This document shows, in pieces, positions 17,292-26,170 of a DNA stretch of 64,000 bases (within the stretch, counting starts at the first letter, position 1; the number at the start of each line of letters is the position of its first letter). The position numbers and the translations under genes are program-made. Origin of the DNA: Nocardia ninae NBRC 108245 (GTDB lineage Bacteria > Actinomycetota > Actinomycetes > Mycobacteriales > Mycobacteriaceae); NCBI RefSeq assembly GCF_007990755.1, contig NZ_BJXA01000044.1:1-64000 (forward strand), given 5' to 3'. Under the pieces are notes generated by a model. The model searched no databases. It saw only the letters and a program-made list of their open reading frames with translations, and was not told the DNA's origin.

Positions 17292-18724
17292 TCCGCCGAC
17301 CTTACCGAGCGCAGCCGGACCAATCGCAACGCCACTGTCGCCGTCCCGGCAGCCGCGACCACGAACAACGTGATGGTCAGCGGCGCAGCGAAGTACGTGA
17401 GCTGAGACCAGGTGACCGTCCTGCCTCCGCTGATGAAAGAGATGATGGCCGGATAAACGGCGAACACCAGAACCGGAACTGCCAGGGGCAGCAACCGGAG
17501 CGCGACCCGCCACCACGCGCGGCCGCCGTGCCGCCAAGCCCATCGGCGTGACCGCAGGGCTCCGAGCATGCCGAGTCCGATGGCGCCGAGTGCGATCAGG
17601 CCGAGAACCAGCTCGAAAATCTGCCGCCGACCACCGACCTCGCCGGGCGCTTCTCCCCTGCTGAGCGCCACCAGTCCCTTGACGATGTCGTAGGTGTCGT
17701 CGTGCAGCGCGGCGCTGTTGGCCAGCACCGCGAACCCGTAACCGCTCACGGGATCGATGGCTTGAAACGCGGAGTAGGTGAACAGGTTCCCGCTGTGCAC
17801 GAGCATGGCAGGATCGGCCCCCATAGGCTCCGGCGACCAGCCCATCGCATATTCCGCGACCGGTGACGAGGTGTGCGTGACGTCGAGGCCCGCCTGACTC
17901 AGCAGCCGCGGACCGCGGCCATTGTGGGCGATCAACCACTTCCCCATGTCCGCGACCGTGGTGATGACACCTCCGCTACCACTGCCGTCGAGAAACTCGG
18001 ACAACTCGGGGCGGGACACCCAGGCGCCGAACACCGAGTTGTAACCGTCCGCCGGTGTGATCCTCCCGGCGCTCACGGCACTGTGCGCCATCCCGAGCGG
18101 CCCGAACACCCGCTCGGCGAGGAAGTCCCCGAAACTCTGACCACTCGCGACCTCGACCAGCCGAGCCGCGACGTTGTAGTTCACATTGCAGTACTTGAAT
18201 CGCGTGCCGGGATCCGTCGCGAGCGAGGCAGTATCCAGCAGGGACACATACTGTTCGAGCGAACGGGCCTGCCCCAGCCTGCCGATATCGACGGTCGAAT
18301 CGGTCAGCCCCGAGGTCTGATTCAACAGCTGGCGCACCGTCACCGAGCCGCCCCGCGAGTCACCCGGAGCGAACCCGGGCAACTGCTCGGAAACGGGGCG
18401 ATCCAGCGACAGTCGCCCCTGCTCCACCAACACCAGCACGGCCGTCGCGGTGAACGATTTGCTGAGCGAGGCGACCCGCATCGGCGTATCCGCGGTGACC
18501 GGCCCGCCGCCGGACTCATGGCCGTAGCCACCCGCATGCACAACCCGATCACCGCGCGTCACAACGGCTGCCAAGCCAGGCAGCCCGGTGCGCTCGAGCG
18601 CGTCCTCGAGATATTTGTCGATAACAGCCGGAGTCAATGGAGTATCAGGCATGGCATGCGCCGTAGCACCAGGTGCCAGAACGACACCGGCTACGAGAGC
18701 GAGGGCGGCAATAAATCTGACCAT
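17288..18724 (-). CDS. Membrane-anchored serine hydrolase (class C beta-lactamase/PBP4* family)
   Basis: A 478-residue exported enzyme: signal peptide (about 1-24), hydrolase domain (about 30-370), then two or three membrane helices at the C-terminus. Catalytic motifs are SLSK (Ser86, Lys89), the Tyr-x-Asn equivalent YCN (178-180) and HSGN in place of Lys-Thr-Gly. Such proteins are D-amino-acid peptidases or esterases more often than true beta-lactamases. The anchored C-terminus keeps the active site outside the cell, facing the envelope. It is the first gene of an operon with the kinase and response regulator. The ATG at 18724 is preferred over a GTG at 18730. Confidence 0.9.
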   Translation of the reverse strand: MVRFIAALALVAGVVLAPGATAHAMPDTPLTPAVIDKYLEDALERTGLPGLAAVVTRGDRVVHAGGYGHESGGGPVTADTPMRVASLSKSFTATAVLVLVEQGRLSLDRPVSEQLPGFAPGDSRGGSVTVRQLLNQTSGLTDSTVDIGRLGQARSLEQYVSLLDTASLATDPGTRFKYCNVNYNVAARLVEVASGQSFGDFLAERVFGPLGMAHSAVSAGRITPADGYNSVFGAWVSRPELSEFLDGSGSGGVITTVADMGKWLIAHNGRGPRLLSQAGLDVTHTSSPVAEYAMGWSPEPMGADPAMLVHSGNLFTYSAFQAIDPVSGYGFAVLANSAALHDDTYDIVKGLVALSRGEAPGEVGGRRQIFELVLGLIALGAIGLGMLGALRSRRWAWRHGGRAWWRVALRLLPLAVPVLVFAVYPAIISFISGGRTVTWSQLTYFAAPLTITLFVVAAAGTATVALRLVRLRSVRSAE

Positions 18725-18978
18725 GCCCACGACGCTAGGGATCGGCGCCGCCTGGCGGATCTGTCGATCGACCGCACCTACCCCTGACGAAAGTTATAGA
18801 CCCCGAGCGCTATCGGTCCCCGATTCGCAGCTTGCAATGGCGACTGCCCGCCCCGGGCCCGCGCGGCGGAACCTGTTGAAACAACAGGTTATCGACCGAG
18901 TTCCGGCTATCATGAATCGGCCGGAGACGCTCCGGCAGATACAGCGATGCGCTTCGCCGACGACGTGCGAGGAGTCAT

Positions 18979-20013
18979 GTGGCGGAAGAACTGGCAACCC
19001 TGCGCTCCACGACCAGCGTCGCGCTTCTGGCCGAATACGCTATGCGACGGGGTTTGCCGCGGTCGGTGATCCTGCGCGATACCGGCATCAAAGAAGGCCA
19101 GCTCGACGATCCCGCAGGCGAGATCACGCTCGGCCAGGAACTGGCCCTGATGAGCAACCTCACGGCGGCGATCGACGACGAACCCGGGCAAGGGTTCATG
19201 GCCGGTCTGCTCTGCCACCCACCGAGCTTCGGAGTTCTGGGCTTCGCGTTGATGACCAGCCCAAATCTGCGGCACGCCTTGGAAATCGGACTGCGCTACG
19301 TCGATCTGTCGTTCACCGCCGCTCGCCTGGACGTGTGCGACCACGGTGCCGAGGTGTGGATCACGCGCGACGATCGAGCGCTACCGGTGCATATCCGCCG
19401 CTTTGCGCTGGAACGTGATCTGGCGGCGATCTCCACCATTCAGCAAGATCTACTGTCCACGCGGATCCCGGTAACCCGAGTGGAAGTGCCCTACGAACCG
19501 CATCCGATCTATGAAACGTTCGCCGCCATGCTCGGCGTGGAGAAAGTCGTGTACGGCGCCTCAGGCACGACATTGGTCGTCCAGTCGAGTGCGCTGCAAT
19601 TGCCGCTGCCGCAGGCCAATATCGCCACCGCGCGATTCTACGAACAACAATGCGCCGAGCTCATCGACCGCAGGCGCAGCCGCATGGGCATCAGCAAGCA
19701 AGTCCGGCAGCTACTCCTGCGCCAGGGCACCCTGGCCGATCAAGCGCGCGTCGCTGCCGCCCTCAACCTCAGCGTGCGCACCTTGCGACGCCGATTGGCC
19801 GAGGAAGGCACCACATTTCGCGAATTGAGCAACGAAACACTCGGCCTCCTCGCCGAAGAACTCCTCATGGCGGGCCTGACCGTGGAAAACGTTGCCGACC
19901 GCCTCGGCTACGCGAGCCCCTCTGCCTTCACCACAGCATTCCGCGGCTGGCGCGGACTGTCCCCGGGAAACTTCGCCCGCGTAAAGCGCGGACTCGCACC
20001 CGTCGGCGCTTGA
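18979..20013 (+). CDS. AraC-family transcriptional regulator (OruR/ArgR-like architecture)
   Basis: A 344-residue regulator with a long Arabinose_bd-type N-terminal domain (about 20-200) and a C-terminal AraC DNA-binding domain (about 245-335). The first helix-turn-helix is LADQARVAAALNLSVRTLRR and the second VENVADRLGYASPSAFTTAF ends at the signature RGWRGLSPGNFARVKR. Relatives respond to small metabolites such as amino acids or fatty-acid derivatives. GAGGAG lies five bases before the GTG start. It is divergent from the serine hydrolase operon, and no enzyme gene is cotranscribed with it. A 46-residue ORF follows immediately. Confidence 0.9.
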   Translation: MAEELATLRSTTSVALLAEYAMRRGLPRSVILRDTGIKEGQLDDPAGEITLGQELALMSNLTAAIDDEPGQGFMAGLLCHPPSFGVLGFALMTSPNLRHALEIGLRYVDLSFTAARLDVCDHGAEVWITRDDRALPVHIRRFALERDLAAISTIQQDLLSTRIPVTRVEVPYEPHPIYETFAAMLGVEKVVYGASGTTLVVQSSALQLPLPQANIATARFYEQQCAELIDRRRSRMGISKQVRQLLLRQGTLADQARVAAALNLSVRTLRRRLAEEGTTFRELSNETLGLLAEELLMAGLTVENVADRLGYASPSAFTTAFRGWRGLSPGNFARVKRGLAPVGA

Positions 20014-20022
20014 ACGCAACCG

Positions 20023-20163
20023 ATGTCGAGTTCCGCGCACAGGGGTCGGCCCCCGCTCTCCGCGGTCCTGCTCTACGCCATCCTCATGGGACTACGTCTG
20101 CCGCTGCTCGCAGGAACCGATCCCGACCCCGTACAGACCACCACGCCGACCGCACCCGTCTAA
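20023..20163 (+). CDS. Small single-span membrane peptide (46 aa), uncertain
   Basis: A 46-codon ORF beginning nine bases after the AraC stop. The peptide has a basic N-terminus (SSSAHRGRPP), one hydrophobic segment (LSAVLLYAILMGLRLPLLAG) and a polar Thr/Pro-rich tail. No good ribosome-binding site is visible, so it could be noise or the relic of a larger membrane protein. I list it because the hydrophobic segment and charge distribution look like those of a real small membrane protein. Confidence 0.35.
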   Translation: MSSSAHRGRPPLSAVLLYAILMGLRLPLLAGTDPDPVQTTTPTAPV

Positions 20164-20261
20164 TGCACTGGGTCACTCAACCGATAGCAAATGCTGCCTG
20201 TTTCGGGGACGATCTCCGGCGACGTCGATATGAACGGGCACGAGAAGGCTTAGCTTAATTT

Positions 20262-22310
20262 TCACCACCATTGAGTGATCTCGCCGATTCGGCGGCCGAG
20301 TTCAGGTGCCAGGGACCTGGCGTAGCTGGCAGTGAGGTGGTGCTCGTCGCGGTAGATCAGCACGTTGCCCTCGGCGGCGAGACAACGGTCGGGGCGGCAG
20401 ATGGCGTCGGACAGATCCAGCGGGAAGATGTTGGGATGTCGCGATGCCGGTAGCTCGGCGGGGTTCTCCGGATCGAGCGCGGCCGCTCGGTCCATCCCGC
20501 AACTGTAGGGAGTCCCCCGCTGTGCCAGGCAGTCGACGGCACGGTAGTGCACCTCGCCTCGACGCAGCCACGGGACATCGCGGATCGCGAGGACGTTGAG
20601 TCCGCGGTCTGCCAGTGCAATCCAGGTATCGATGAATTCCGTTGGTACGTAGTCTCCTTCGCCCCAGCGGGGGCGTGTGCCGATGGTGAACAGCCACTCC
20701 GGGCGGTGTTCGGCGAGCAGGTCGAGGACCTCGATGGACCATTCGCGGCATTCGGGGAACGGTGCGAGGGCATAGGAGGGCTGGTCGGCCAGGGTGAGCG
20801 GACAGTTTTCCTTCAGATATGTCACGATGCGGAATTGATGCTCGCTCGCAAGGAGTTCCAAGGCCGGCAGCCAGTGTTCGGAGTGTGAACCGCCGACCAA
20901 GGCGATGGTGCGGGCGGCGTTCACGTCACCATAGGTGCAGACACGGACTTCTCGGCTCGAGGTGATACAGCCGTCGGAGGTCGGTGCCGGCGCGTCGAGC
21001 GGGCCTTCGAACACGGTCGGCCGCATCGGCTCCGGTGCGACGGCCAGCTCCTCGAAAAGCGCTGCCGCACCGGGATATCGGTTGACGGCCAGCTCAGTCG
21101 CCGGGTGCGCGGGGTTCGCCCGGACCACCGCTTGCCAGCTGAGCGCGGCAACCAGCACGCCGACGCCCAGTACCGATACCGCCGCCCCGATTCCGCGCTT
21201 ATAACGCGCCGCCACACCGGACCCGGTACTGGTCGGGCGCAGGCGCAGCGGTGTCTCGATCAGCCGCTGCGTCGCCACCGCGAGGACGAGCGAGACGGCG
21301 ATGACGAGAATTCCGCCACCGATGCCGGGACTACTCTCGCCGTATTCGGTCAGGTAGAAGATCAGCACCGGCCAATGCCACAGGTAGAGCGAGTAGGCCA
21401 GCGCGCCGAGTTCGACGAGCAGCGGTGCCGCCAGCAGCCGGTTGATCCACGGCCGCGGTGCGGTTCCGGTGTTCATACCGGACACGATCAGCGCGGCAGT
21501 GGCGAGGACGGGATAAAGCGCGGCGGGGCCGGGGAATTCGGTGCCACCATCGATGAGCAGCCCACAGGAGATCACCATGCCCAGACCGACGACCGCGAGT
21601 ATCGCGCGCACCGGCTTGGAAATCGAAATCCATGGTGCGGCAACGGCCAATGCCGCACCGACGAGCAGTTCCCAGGCGCGGGCGCCGCTGTCGTAGTACG
21701 TCCACGCCTGATGCTGTGCCGATCCGGAGGCCGCGTAGCAGAACGAGACCACGCCGAACCCGGCCAGCCAGGTCAGCAACCGCCCACGAAATCGTAGAGT
21801 CCACGACCAGATCCCGACGATCAGCAGCATCAGTAGATAGAACTGACCGAGTACCGCCATCGACCACAGATGTTGCAGCGGACTGACCGAGGGATCGGGT
21901 GCGAGGTAGTCCAATTCCGCCCCTGCCAGATACCAGTTCTGGTAGTACAGCGCCGAGGCGAGAGTCTGGGCCGAGATATCAGCCCAGCGCGTATAGGGCT
22001 GGGCGATCACCGTGGCGGCCAGCACTGCGGCGAGGACCAGACACAGCGCGGGCAACAGCCTGCGTACGGTCCGGCGCACGGTGTATCCGAGACCGATCGC
22101 ATCGGTGGTCTCGATGCGGCGCAACAACATTGCGGTGAAGAAGAATCCCGACAGGACCAGGAACACGTCCACCCCGCCGGAGACCCGGCCCATCCACACG
22201 TGGAACACCACGACCAGCACTATCGCCAGGCCACGCAGACCGTCGAGGTCGCGTCGATACCCGGTGCCGGCCGCCGCCCCGGTCCGGTCCGCCTCGATCT
22301 CGTTCGACAC
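20262..22310 (-). CDS. OafA/YrhL-type acyltransferase with C-terminal SGNH domain
   Basis: A 682-residue envelope enzyme. The acyltransferase-3 domain (about 15-370) has around ten membrane helices; its signature parts are YRRDLDGLRGLAIVLVVVFH, GGVDVFLVLSGFFFTAMLL, RRTVRRLLPAL and SLYLWHWPVLIF. An SGNH hydrolase-like domain follows outside the membrane, with block I as ALVGGSHSEHW and the terminal Asp-x-x-His as YRDEHHLTASY. Such two-domain proteins O-acylate cell-wall glycans or lipids: the membrane part moves the acyl group and the SGNH part transfers it. GTG at 22310 with GAGG upstream is preferred; ATG at 22349 is possible. It is a single gene; the acceptor is unknown. Confidence 0.92.
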   Translation of the reverse strand: MSNEIEADRTGAAAGTGYRRDLDGLRGLAIVLVVVFHVWMGRVSGGVDVFLVLSGFFFTAMLLRRIETTDAIGLGYTVRRTVRRLLPALCLVLAAVLAATVIAQPYTRWADISAQTLASALYYQNWYLAGAELDYLAPDPSVSPLQHLWSMAVLGQFYLLMLLIVGIWSWTLRFRGRLLTWLAGFGVVSFCYAASGSAQHQAWTYYDSGARAWELLVGAALAVAAPWISISKPVRAILAVVGLGMVISCGLLIDGGTEFPGPAALYPVLATAALIVSGMNTGTAPRPWINRLLAAPLLVELGALAYSLYLWHWPVLIFYLTEYGESSPGIGGGILVIAVSLVLAVATQRLIETPLRLRPTSTGSGVAARYKRGIGAAVSVLGVGVLVAALSWQAVVRANPAHPATELAVNRYPGAAALFEELAVAPEPMRPTVFEGPLDAPAPTSDGCITSSREVRVCTYGDVNAARTIALVGGSHSEHWLPALELLASEHQFRIVTYLKENCPLTLADQPSYALAPFPECREWSIEVLDLLAEHRPEWLFTIGTRPRWGEGDYVPTEFIDTWIALADRGLNVLAIRDVPWLRRGEVHYRAVDCLAQRGTPYSCGMDRAAALDPENPAELPASRHPNIFPLDLSDAICRPDRCLAAEGNVLIYRDEHHLTASYARSLAPELGRRIGEITQWW

Positions 22311-22572
22311 CGACCTCAGGCGCACGGCGCCATGAACCCAAGTCAACATGCGCCGCCACCTCGTACACCGTCCACCGGCTTCGCCGACCTCCGCGTGAGC
22401 ACCGTCCGACTCCCACCATCGCTGTGACCGACCCGCCGCCCGGGCCGGGTTGCCGACCAGACCTCCCGGCACTCCGCCCGCAAACCATGCCGCAGCAGGC
22501 ACCGTCGAATCAAACCGGCAGCAGCACCCAGCGCTGGATGATGCGGTTCGGTTGCCTTGGCGCCGAGGATGT

Positions 22573-22775
22573 TCACGGTCTTCGATACCTGTCGGGTACT
22601 CCATCGCTGTCCGCGTCGTAGGCTTCTTGTTCGATGATGACGCGATAAACCCGGTTACGGAACCGCAGCAGCACGGTGGATGGCAGTGCGGGTGCCGGCT
22701 GTGGACCATCGTCGTCGCGGGCGTGCCGTGCCCGCTGCGATGAACCTCCGCAGTGAAATAGATCGTCCGCCGCAC
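22573..22775 (-). pseudogene. Frameshifted small gene, family unknown
   Basis: Two fragments in adjacent minus-strand frames look like one small protein. The upstream piece reads RRTIYFTAEVHRSG from a GTG at 22775. After a one-base shift the second reads STVLLRFRNRVYRVIIEQ then EAYDADSDGVPDRYRRP and stops at 22573. The second piece has clear coding character, with a possible calcium-loop-like DADSDGVPD motif. The total, about 66 residues, lies in the 588-base gap upstream of the acyltransferase. A sequencing error rather than a true frameshift is possible. Confidence 0.4.
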
Positions 22776-22898
22776 CTCCAATCGTGAGCGAAATCGGTGA
22801 TTACCCCGATGTGGACACTGCCCGGGCGGCATAAAGTTTCTTCGCGGGGGCGCGAAACATCAACGCGCCAACGTTTTTCGAACAGTCCGGGGGGCGAG

Positions 22899-23288
22899 GT
22901 GACAGGTATTCGTCGGTGGTCGATGACCGCTGCCGCGCTGTACACCGTGTGGGGTGTGCTGCACATGGGGCTCGGCGTCTCCATGGTGATCGGTGACCTC
23001 GCCGACGGCGCGCCCGGCACCGAGTTGGCGGCCGAAAGTCTGCTGTACTTCATTTGCGTGACCACGCTTGGGGCGCAGGCCATCTTCGTCGCGGTGACCA
23101 TGAACAGGGTCAACAGTCGCCTGGGTTTTTGGCTCAACGCCGTGGTACTCGGCGTGGTCGATCTGGCCTTCTCGGTGCTGCTCGCGGCGCCCGGTTACGT
23201 CGACCTGATCGGCGCGATCGTGGGACCGGTCGTCTGGCTGCTGGCCACCGCGTGCGCGGCCGTCGCATTGCGACAGCCCTCGACCTGA
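22899..23288 (+). CDS. Hypothetical four-helix membrane protein
   Basis: A 129-residue protein with four predicted membrane helices spread over its full length (AAALYTVWGVLHMGLGVSMV; LLYFICVTTLGAQAIFVAVT; LGFWLNAVVLGVVDLAFSVL; LIGAIVGPVVWLLATACAAV). The GTG start at 22899 follows a GGGGGGCGAG purine run. I do not recognise the family, but its size and topology resemble small DoxX-like or DUF-type actinobacterial membrane proteins. It is a single gene, closed by a strong shared terminator. Confidence 0.6.
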   Translation: MTGIRRWSMTAAALYTVWGVLHMGLGVSMVIGDLADGAPGTELAAESLLYFICVTTLGAQAIFVAVTMNRVNSRLGFWLNAVVLGVVDLAFSVLLAAPGYVDLIGAIVGPVVWLLATACAAVALRQPST

Positions 23289-23290
23289 CA

Positions 23291-23327
23291 GCGGCGTCCC
23301 CGGCGGCATACCTGCCGGGGACGCCGC
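23291..23327. terminator. Bidirectional terminator
   Basis: A perfect 14-bp stem, GCGGCGTCCCCGGC at 23291-23304 and its complement at 23314-23327, with a nine-base loop. It stands between two convergent genes whose stops are within a few bases of either arm, so it can serve both. Confidence 0.85.
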
Positions 23328-23334
23328 CGCGTAC

Positions 23335-23829
23335 TCAGCCGAGCGTGAACGTCGCGCGGCCCGCGATGTGCTCCAGATCGACATTCTGCGGATAGACCTT
23401 GGAGTACGTGTCGATCCACGCCTCCACCTTCCCGGCGCCCGGCCCCATGCCCATGCCGGTGATCACGTTGTCCGGCAGGCCGACCACCGAGGTGCCTTCG
23501 ACACGTTGCGACTGCCCGCTGGTCCGGCCGGTGTCGAGGTTGCGCCAATGCACGGTGACGAAGTAGGCCCCGCAGAACTCCCCGGTCTGCGTGATCTTCA
23601 CTCGAACACCGAACACACCGGACTGCGGCTGCGGCACCGTCTCGGCACTGATGATCGCGGCACAATCGGTCCCCGGCACCCGCGTGAGAGTCGAGGAGAA
23701 CTGCGTAACCGGATCGTCGGGGTTGGCGGCGGCCGACCCGGCGAATCCGCTCACCGCGGCAACCATCGCCGTCGCGACCACACCCGTGCGGAACATAAAC
23801 CGTTGTAGGAAAACATTTTTCAGACTCAT
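23335..23829 (-). CDS. Secreted protein of unknown function
   Basis: A 164-residue exported protein. The signal peptide runs to about residue 35 (hydrophobic GVVATAMVAAVSGFAGSAAA followed by NPDDP, a type I cleavage context). The mature part is beta-rich and has two cysteines (TDCAAII, EFCGAYF) that could form a disulfide. The ATG at 23829 has a GAGGGGG site just upstream. The family is unknown to me, but secreted proteins of this size and two-cysteine pattern are common in Nocardia. It is convergent with the four-helix membrane protein and shares its terminator. Confidence 0.65.
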   Translation of the reverse strand: MSLKNVFLQRFMFRTGVVATAMVAAVSGFAGSAAANPDDPVTQFSSTLTRVPGTDCAAIISAETVPQPQSGVFGVRVKITQTGEFCGAYFVTVHWRNLDTGRTSGQSQRVEGTSVVGLPDNVITGMGMGPGAGKVEAWIDTYSKVYPQNVDLEHIAGRATFTLG

Positions 23830-24208
23830 ACCCCCTCTTTCGCCCGGCACAGCGGCGACGTTATCGATCTTCGAGCCCTCAAACTCAGGGGCTCGACAAC
23901 ACCGCCACTCGGTGATGGACGGGCCGAAGCGTTCGATTCCTCGAGGGGTCGGCGAATCCGATCGGTCGCGCTGGACCAGGCGAACTCCGCGCCCCGTCCC
24001 GCATGAGCGGCGTGCCGGTTCGGAGTCGAGTCTCTAACGAGTCCCTACCAGCCGCCTGCTGTTTCGTTCATGAGCTGTCGGAATCCGCTGTGTCGCACGG
24101 GGTTCGACGTGCGAATCTCGACCATTCAGCGGGTTTGGCGGTCGCGGATACCCGACAATGGTGAACACCGGCGTTTCGTTGCCGGTGGGTGGCCGATAGG
24201 AGAGCCCG
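23830..24208. other. Gene-free intergenic stretch
   Basis: About 380 bases between divergent genes. I see only a ribosome-binding site (AGGAGAG at 24198-24204) for the next gene and no ORF with coding character. Confidence 0.5.
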
Positions 24209-25192
24209 ATGACACAGCTCGAATCCCCTTCCACCGCACCCGATTCCCCCAAGCCCGAGCAGCCCGTAGCAACCAGCGTGTTCGTCAACGGATACATTCC
24301 GCGGCGGCGTGGGCTGATCCTACTGCTCGGTGTGCTCGCCGGGTTCCTGCTGACCGTGGTGTGGTCGGCGCCGTTCGTGGACACCACGATCGGTGGCACG
24401 GTAGCCGACGGGCTGCTCGGCCACGACGCCAAGGAAACCGCGATCACCGGCGTCGGAGCGGGCATTGTGTTCGCGTTCGTCTCCGGCCTGGCGGGCACGT
24501 TCACCGCGTGCAATATCGCCGTCTTCGGCGCGGTGGCGCCGCTGGCGGGCAGCGCGGGCGGCTGGTGGAACCGGGTGCAGGCGGTGCTGCGGCCGCTGCT
24601 GTGGATGGCGGTCGGCATGATCGTCGTGTCCGCCGCCTACGGTGTCGTGGTCGGCATCTTCGGGACCGACATGCCGCAATTCGACACCGCGCCCAGCCAA
24701 CCCGGCCAGATCTCGCCGCGGCTGATCCAGTCCATGGTGGTGTTCGGCGTGATCGGGGTGATCATGACCTACCTCGGGCTGGCCGTCCTGGGTCTGGTGC
24801 GCGACCCGTTCGCCCGCATCGCCGCCCGCTTCCCGAACGCACCGCTCGTCGTCTTCGGCGCCCTGATCGGCGCCTTCCTCATCGGACGCCCGTTCCCGTT
24901 GTTCCGCAAGCTGTTCCGCGACGCCGCCGAAGAGGGCAACATCCTCTACGCCGCCAGTGCCTTCGTCCTGCAGTCCATCGGCAACATCATCATCCTCGCC
25001 GTCCTGCTCATCCTGACCGTCGTCGTCGGTGGGCGCTTGCAACGCTGGTTCCAAACCGACCCTCGCCGCGTCAGCATTCTCAGCGCCACCGCCCTGCTCA
25101 CCGTCGGCGTCTTCACCTTCCTCTACTGGGATGTCCGCCTGCTCGCCATGCGCGACATCATCCCGTGGTATCCGGTGGCGCCCTGGGTGTAG
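24209..25192 (+). CDS. Polytopic membrane protein of unknown function
   Basis: A 327-residue protein with seven or eight predicted membrane helices after a 30-residue polar N-terminus. A central GLAGTFTACNIAVFGAVAPL segment recalls the pore-lining turn of CcdA/DsbD-type proteins. It has only one cysteine, however, so a CcdA-like disulfide relay is not possible. Other conserved-looking parts are PLVVFGALIGAFLIGRPFPL and RDIIPWYPVAPWV at the C-terminus. AGGAGAG lies five bases before the ATG. It is a single gene. Function is not assignable from sequence alone. Confidence 0.65.
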   Translation: MTQLESPSTAPDSPKPEQPVATSVFVNGYIPRRRGLILLLGVLAGFLLTVVWSAPFVDTTIGGTVADGLLGHDAKETAITGVGAGIVFAFVSGLAGTFTACNIAVFGAVAPLAGSAGGWWNRVQAVLRPLLWMAVGMIVVSAAYGVVVGIFGTDMPQFDTAPSQPGQISPRLIQSMVVFGVIGVIMTYLGLAVLGLVRDPFARIAARFPNAPLVVFGALIGAFLIGRPFPLFRKLFRDAAEEGNILYAASAFVLQSIGNIIILAVLLILTVVVGGRLQRWFQTDPRRVSILSATALLTVGVFTFLYWDVRLLAMRDIIPWYPVAPWV

Positions 25193-25306
25193 GCGCAGGA
25201 GGGACCACTGCGCCTCGACTGGTTGTCAGACCGAGTGGTTAGAATCGGCGGCTGAGTTCACGACTCGGCGGGGCGGCCCCGTCCAAGCCCGGGAGGGGTT
25301 CTAGGC

Positions 25307-26170
25307 ATGACTGATCCGCCGCGCGAATCCAGCGATCAGCCGAGCGCGGGCAGCACTGATTCTGCTGCGCGACAACCGGATCCGCCGACAGCAGGCTGGG
25401 CACCCCTGGCCTCCGGCCAGCACCAGCACGGCAGTCAGGGGCATTGGCCACCGCCTCAACCGCTACCACCGGCGTATCCGTCGCCATCGGCCGGCCGCGG
25501 CAAACCGCTGCTGATCGTAGCCGGAGTCGCCGCATTGGTGGTGATGCTGTTGATCGGCGTCGCAATCGGTTTCGTCGCCAGGGGCCGAGACAGCGTCGGT
25601 ATCCCCGCCGACGCCTCGCCTGCTACCCCACAGGGACCGAGCACTTATTCGATGAGCGGCATCACCAACGCATGCGATCTGGTCGATCCGACGCCATTGA
25701 CCAAGTGGGCGTCGGCACCGCGACTCGATCCCGAACACGAGGAAACGTCGCAGTCCGGCACATTCGGCGTCCTGCGCTGCAGTGTCTACTACGGCAATTC
25801 GACCGGTGACAAATTTCCGATGAATATCGCCGAGATCAGCGTCCGGGCCGATGTCACGGACGGTTCGGCTGCCCGCAAGTACGACAATTGGAAACGCACC
25901 GCCGCCGACCTCGCCGACGACGGATCGGTGGTGACGTCCGGGGAGTTCACCGGCGTCGGCACCCAGGGCTACTGGCAGTTCGAAGCCGACAACTTCGGTG
26001 GCATCGTGGACTCGAAATACGTTGTGTGCGTATGGGACGGTGGCGTCGCGGTGCAGGTAACCATCGACCTCTCCCGGGAAAAGGAATCCCCGGTGGTAGA
26101 CAGGGACGAACTCGATGCGGTCGCCAGGTCCCAAGCCCGCAAAGTGCTGGACGGACTGCGACAGAAATGA
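25307..26170 (+). CDS. Membrane-anchored DUF3558-like exported protein 1
   Basis: A 287-residue protein with a Pro/Gln/Ser-rich cytoplasmic head (1-62), one membrane helix (about 65-90, LLIVAGVAALVVMLLIGVAIG) and an extracytoplasmic domain. That domain has two or three cysteines (ITNACDLVDPTPLTKW, LRCSVYY, YVVCVW) and the layout of DUF3558 proteins of mycobacteria and nocardiae, where the N-A-C-D-L-V-D-P start is typical. It is coupled by ATGA to a paralogue. The role is unknown; cell-envelope anchoring is inferred from topology. GGGAGGGG precedes the ATG. Confidence 0.7.
   Translation: MTDPPRESSDQPSAGSTDSAARQPDPPTAGWAPLASGQHQHGSQGHWPPPQPLPPAYPSPSAGRGKPLLIVAGVAALVVMLLIGVAIGFVARGRDSVGIPADASPATPQGPSTYSMSGITNACDLVDPTPLTKWASAPRLDPEHEETSQSGTFGVLRCSVYYGNSTGDKFPMNIAEISVRADVTDGSAARKYDNWKRTAADLADDGSVVTSGEFTGVGTQGYWQFEADNFGGIVDSKYVVCVWDGGVAVQVTIDLSREKESPVVDRDELDAVARSQARKVLDGLRQK

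Noticed and set aside
17288-18724. Annotation as an antibiotic-resistance beta-lactamase
   Set aside because: The third motif is HSG rather than KTG and the protein is anchored and coupled to a two-component system; a peptidase or esterase role is more likely.
24209-25192. CcdA/DsbD-type thiol-disulfide transporter
   Set aside because: The ACN turn is suggestive but the protein has a single cysteine, so the redox pair needed for that function is missing.
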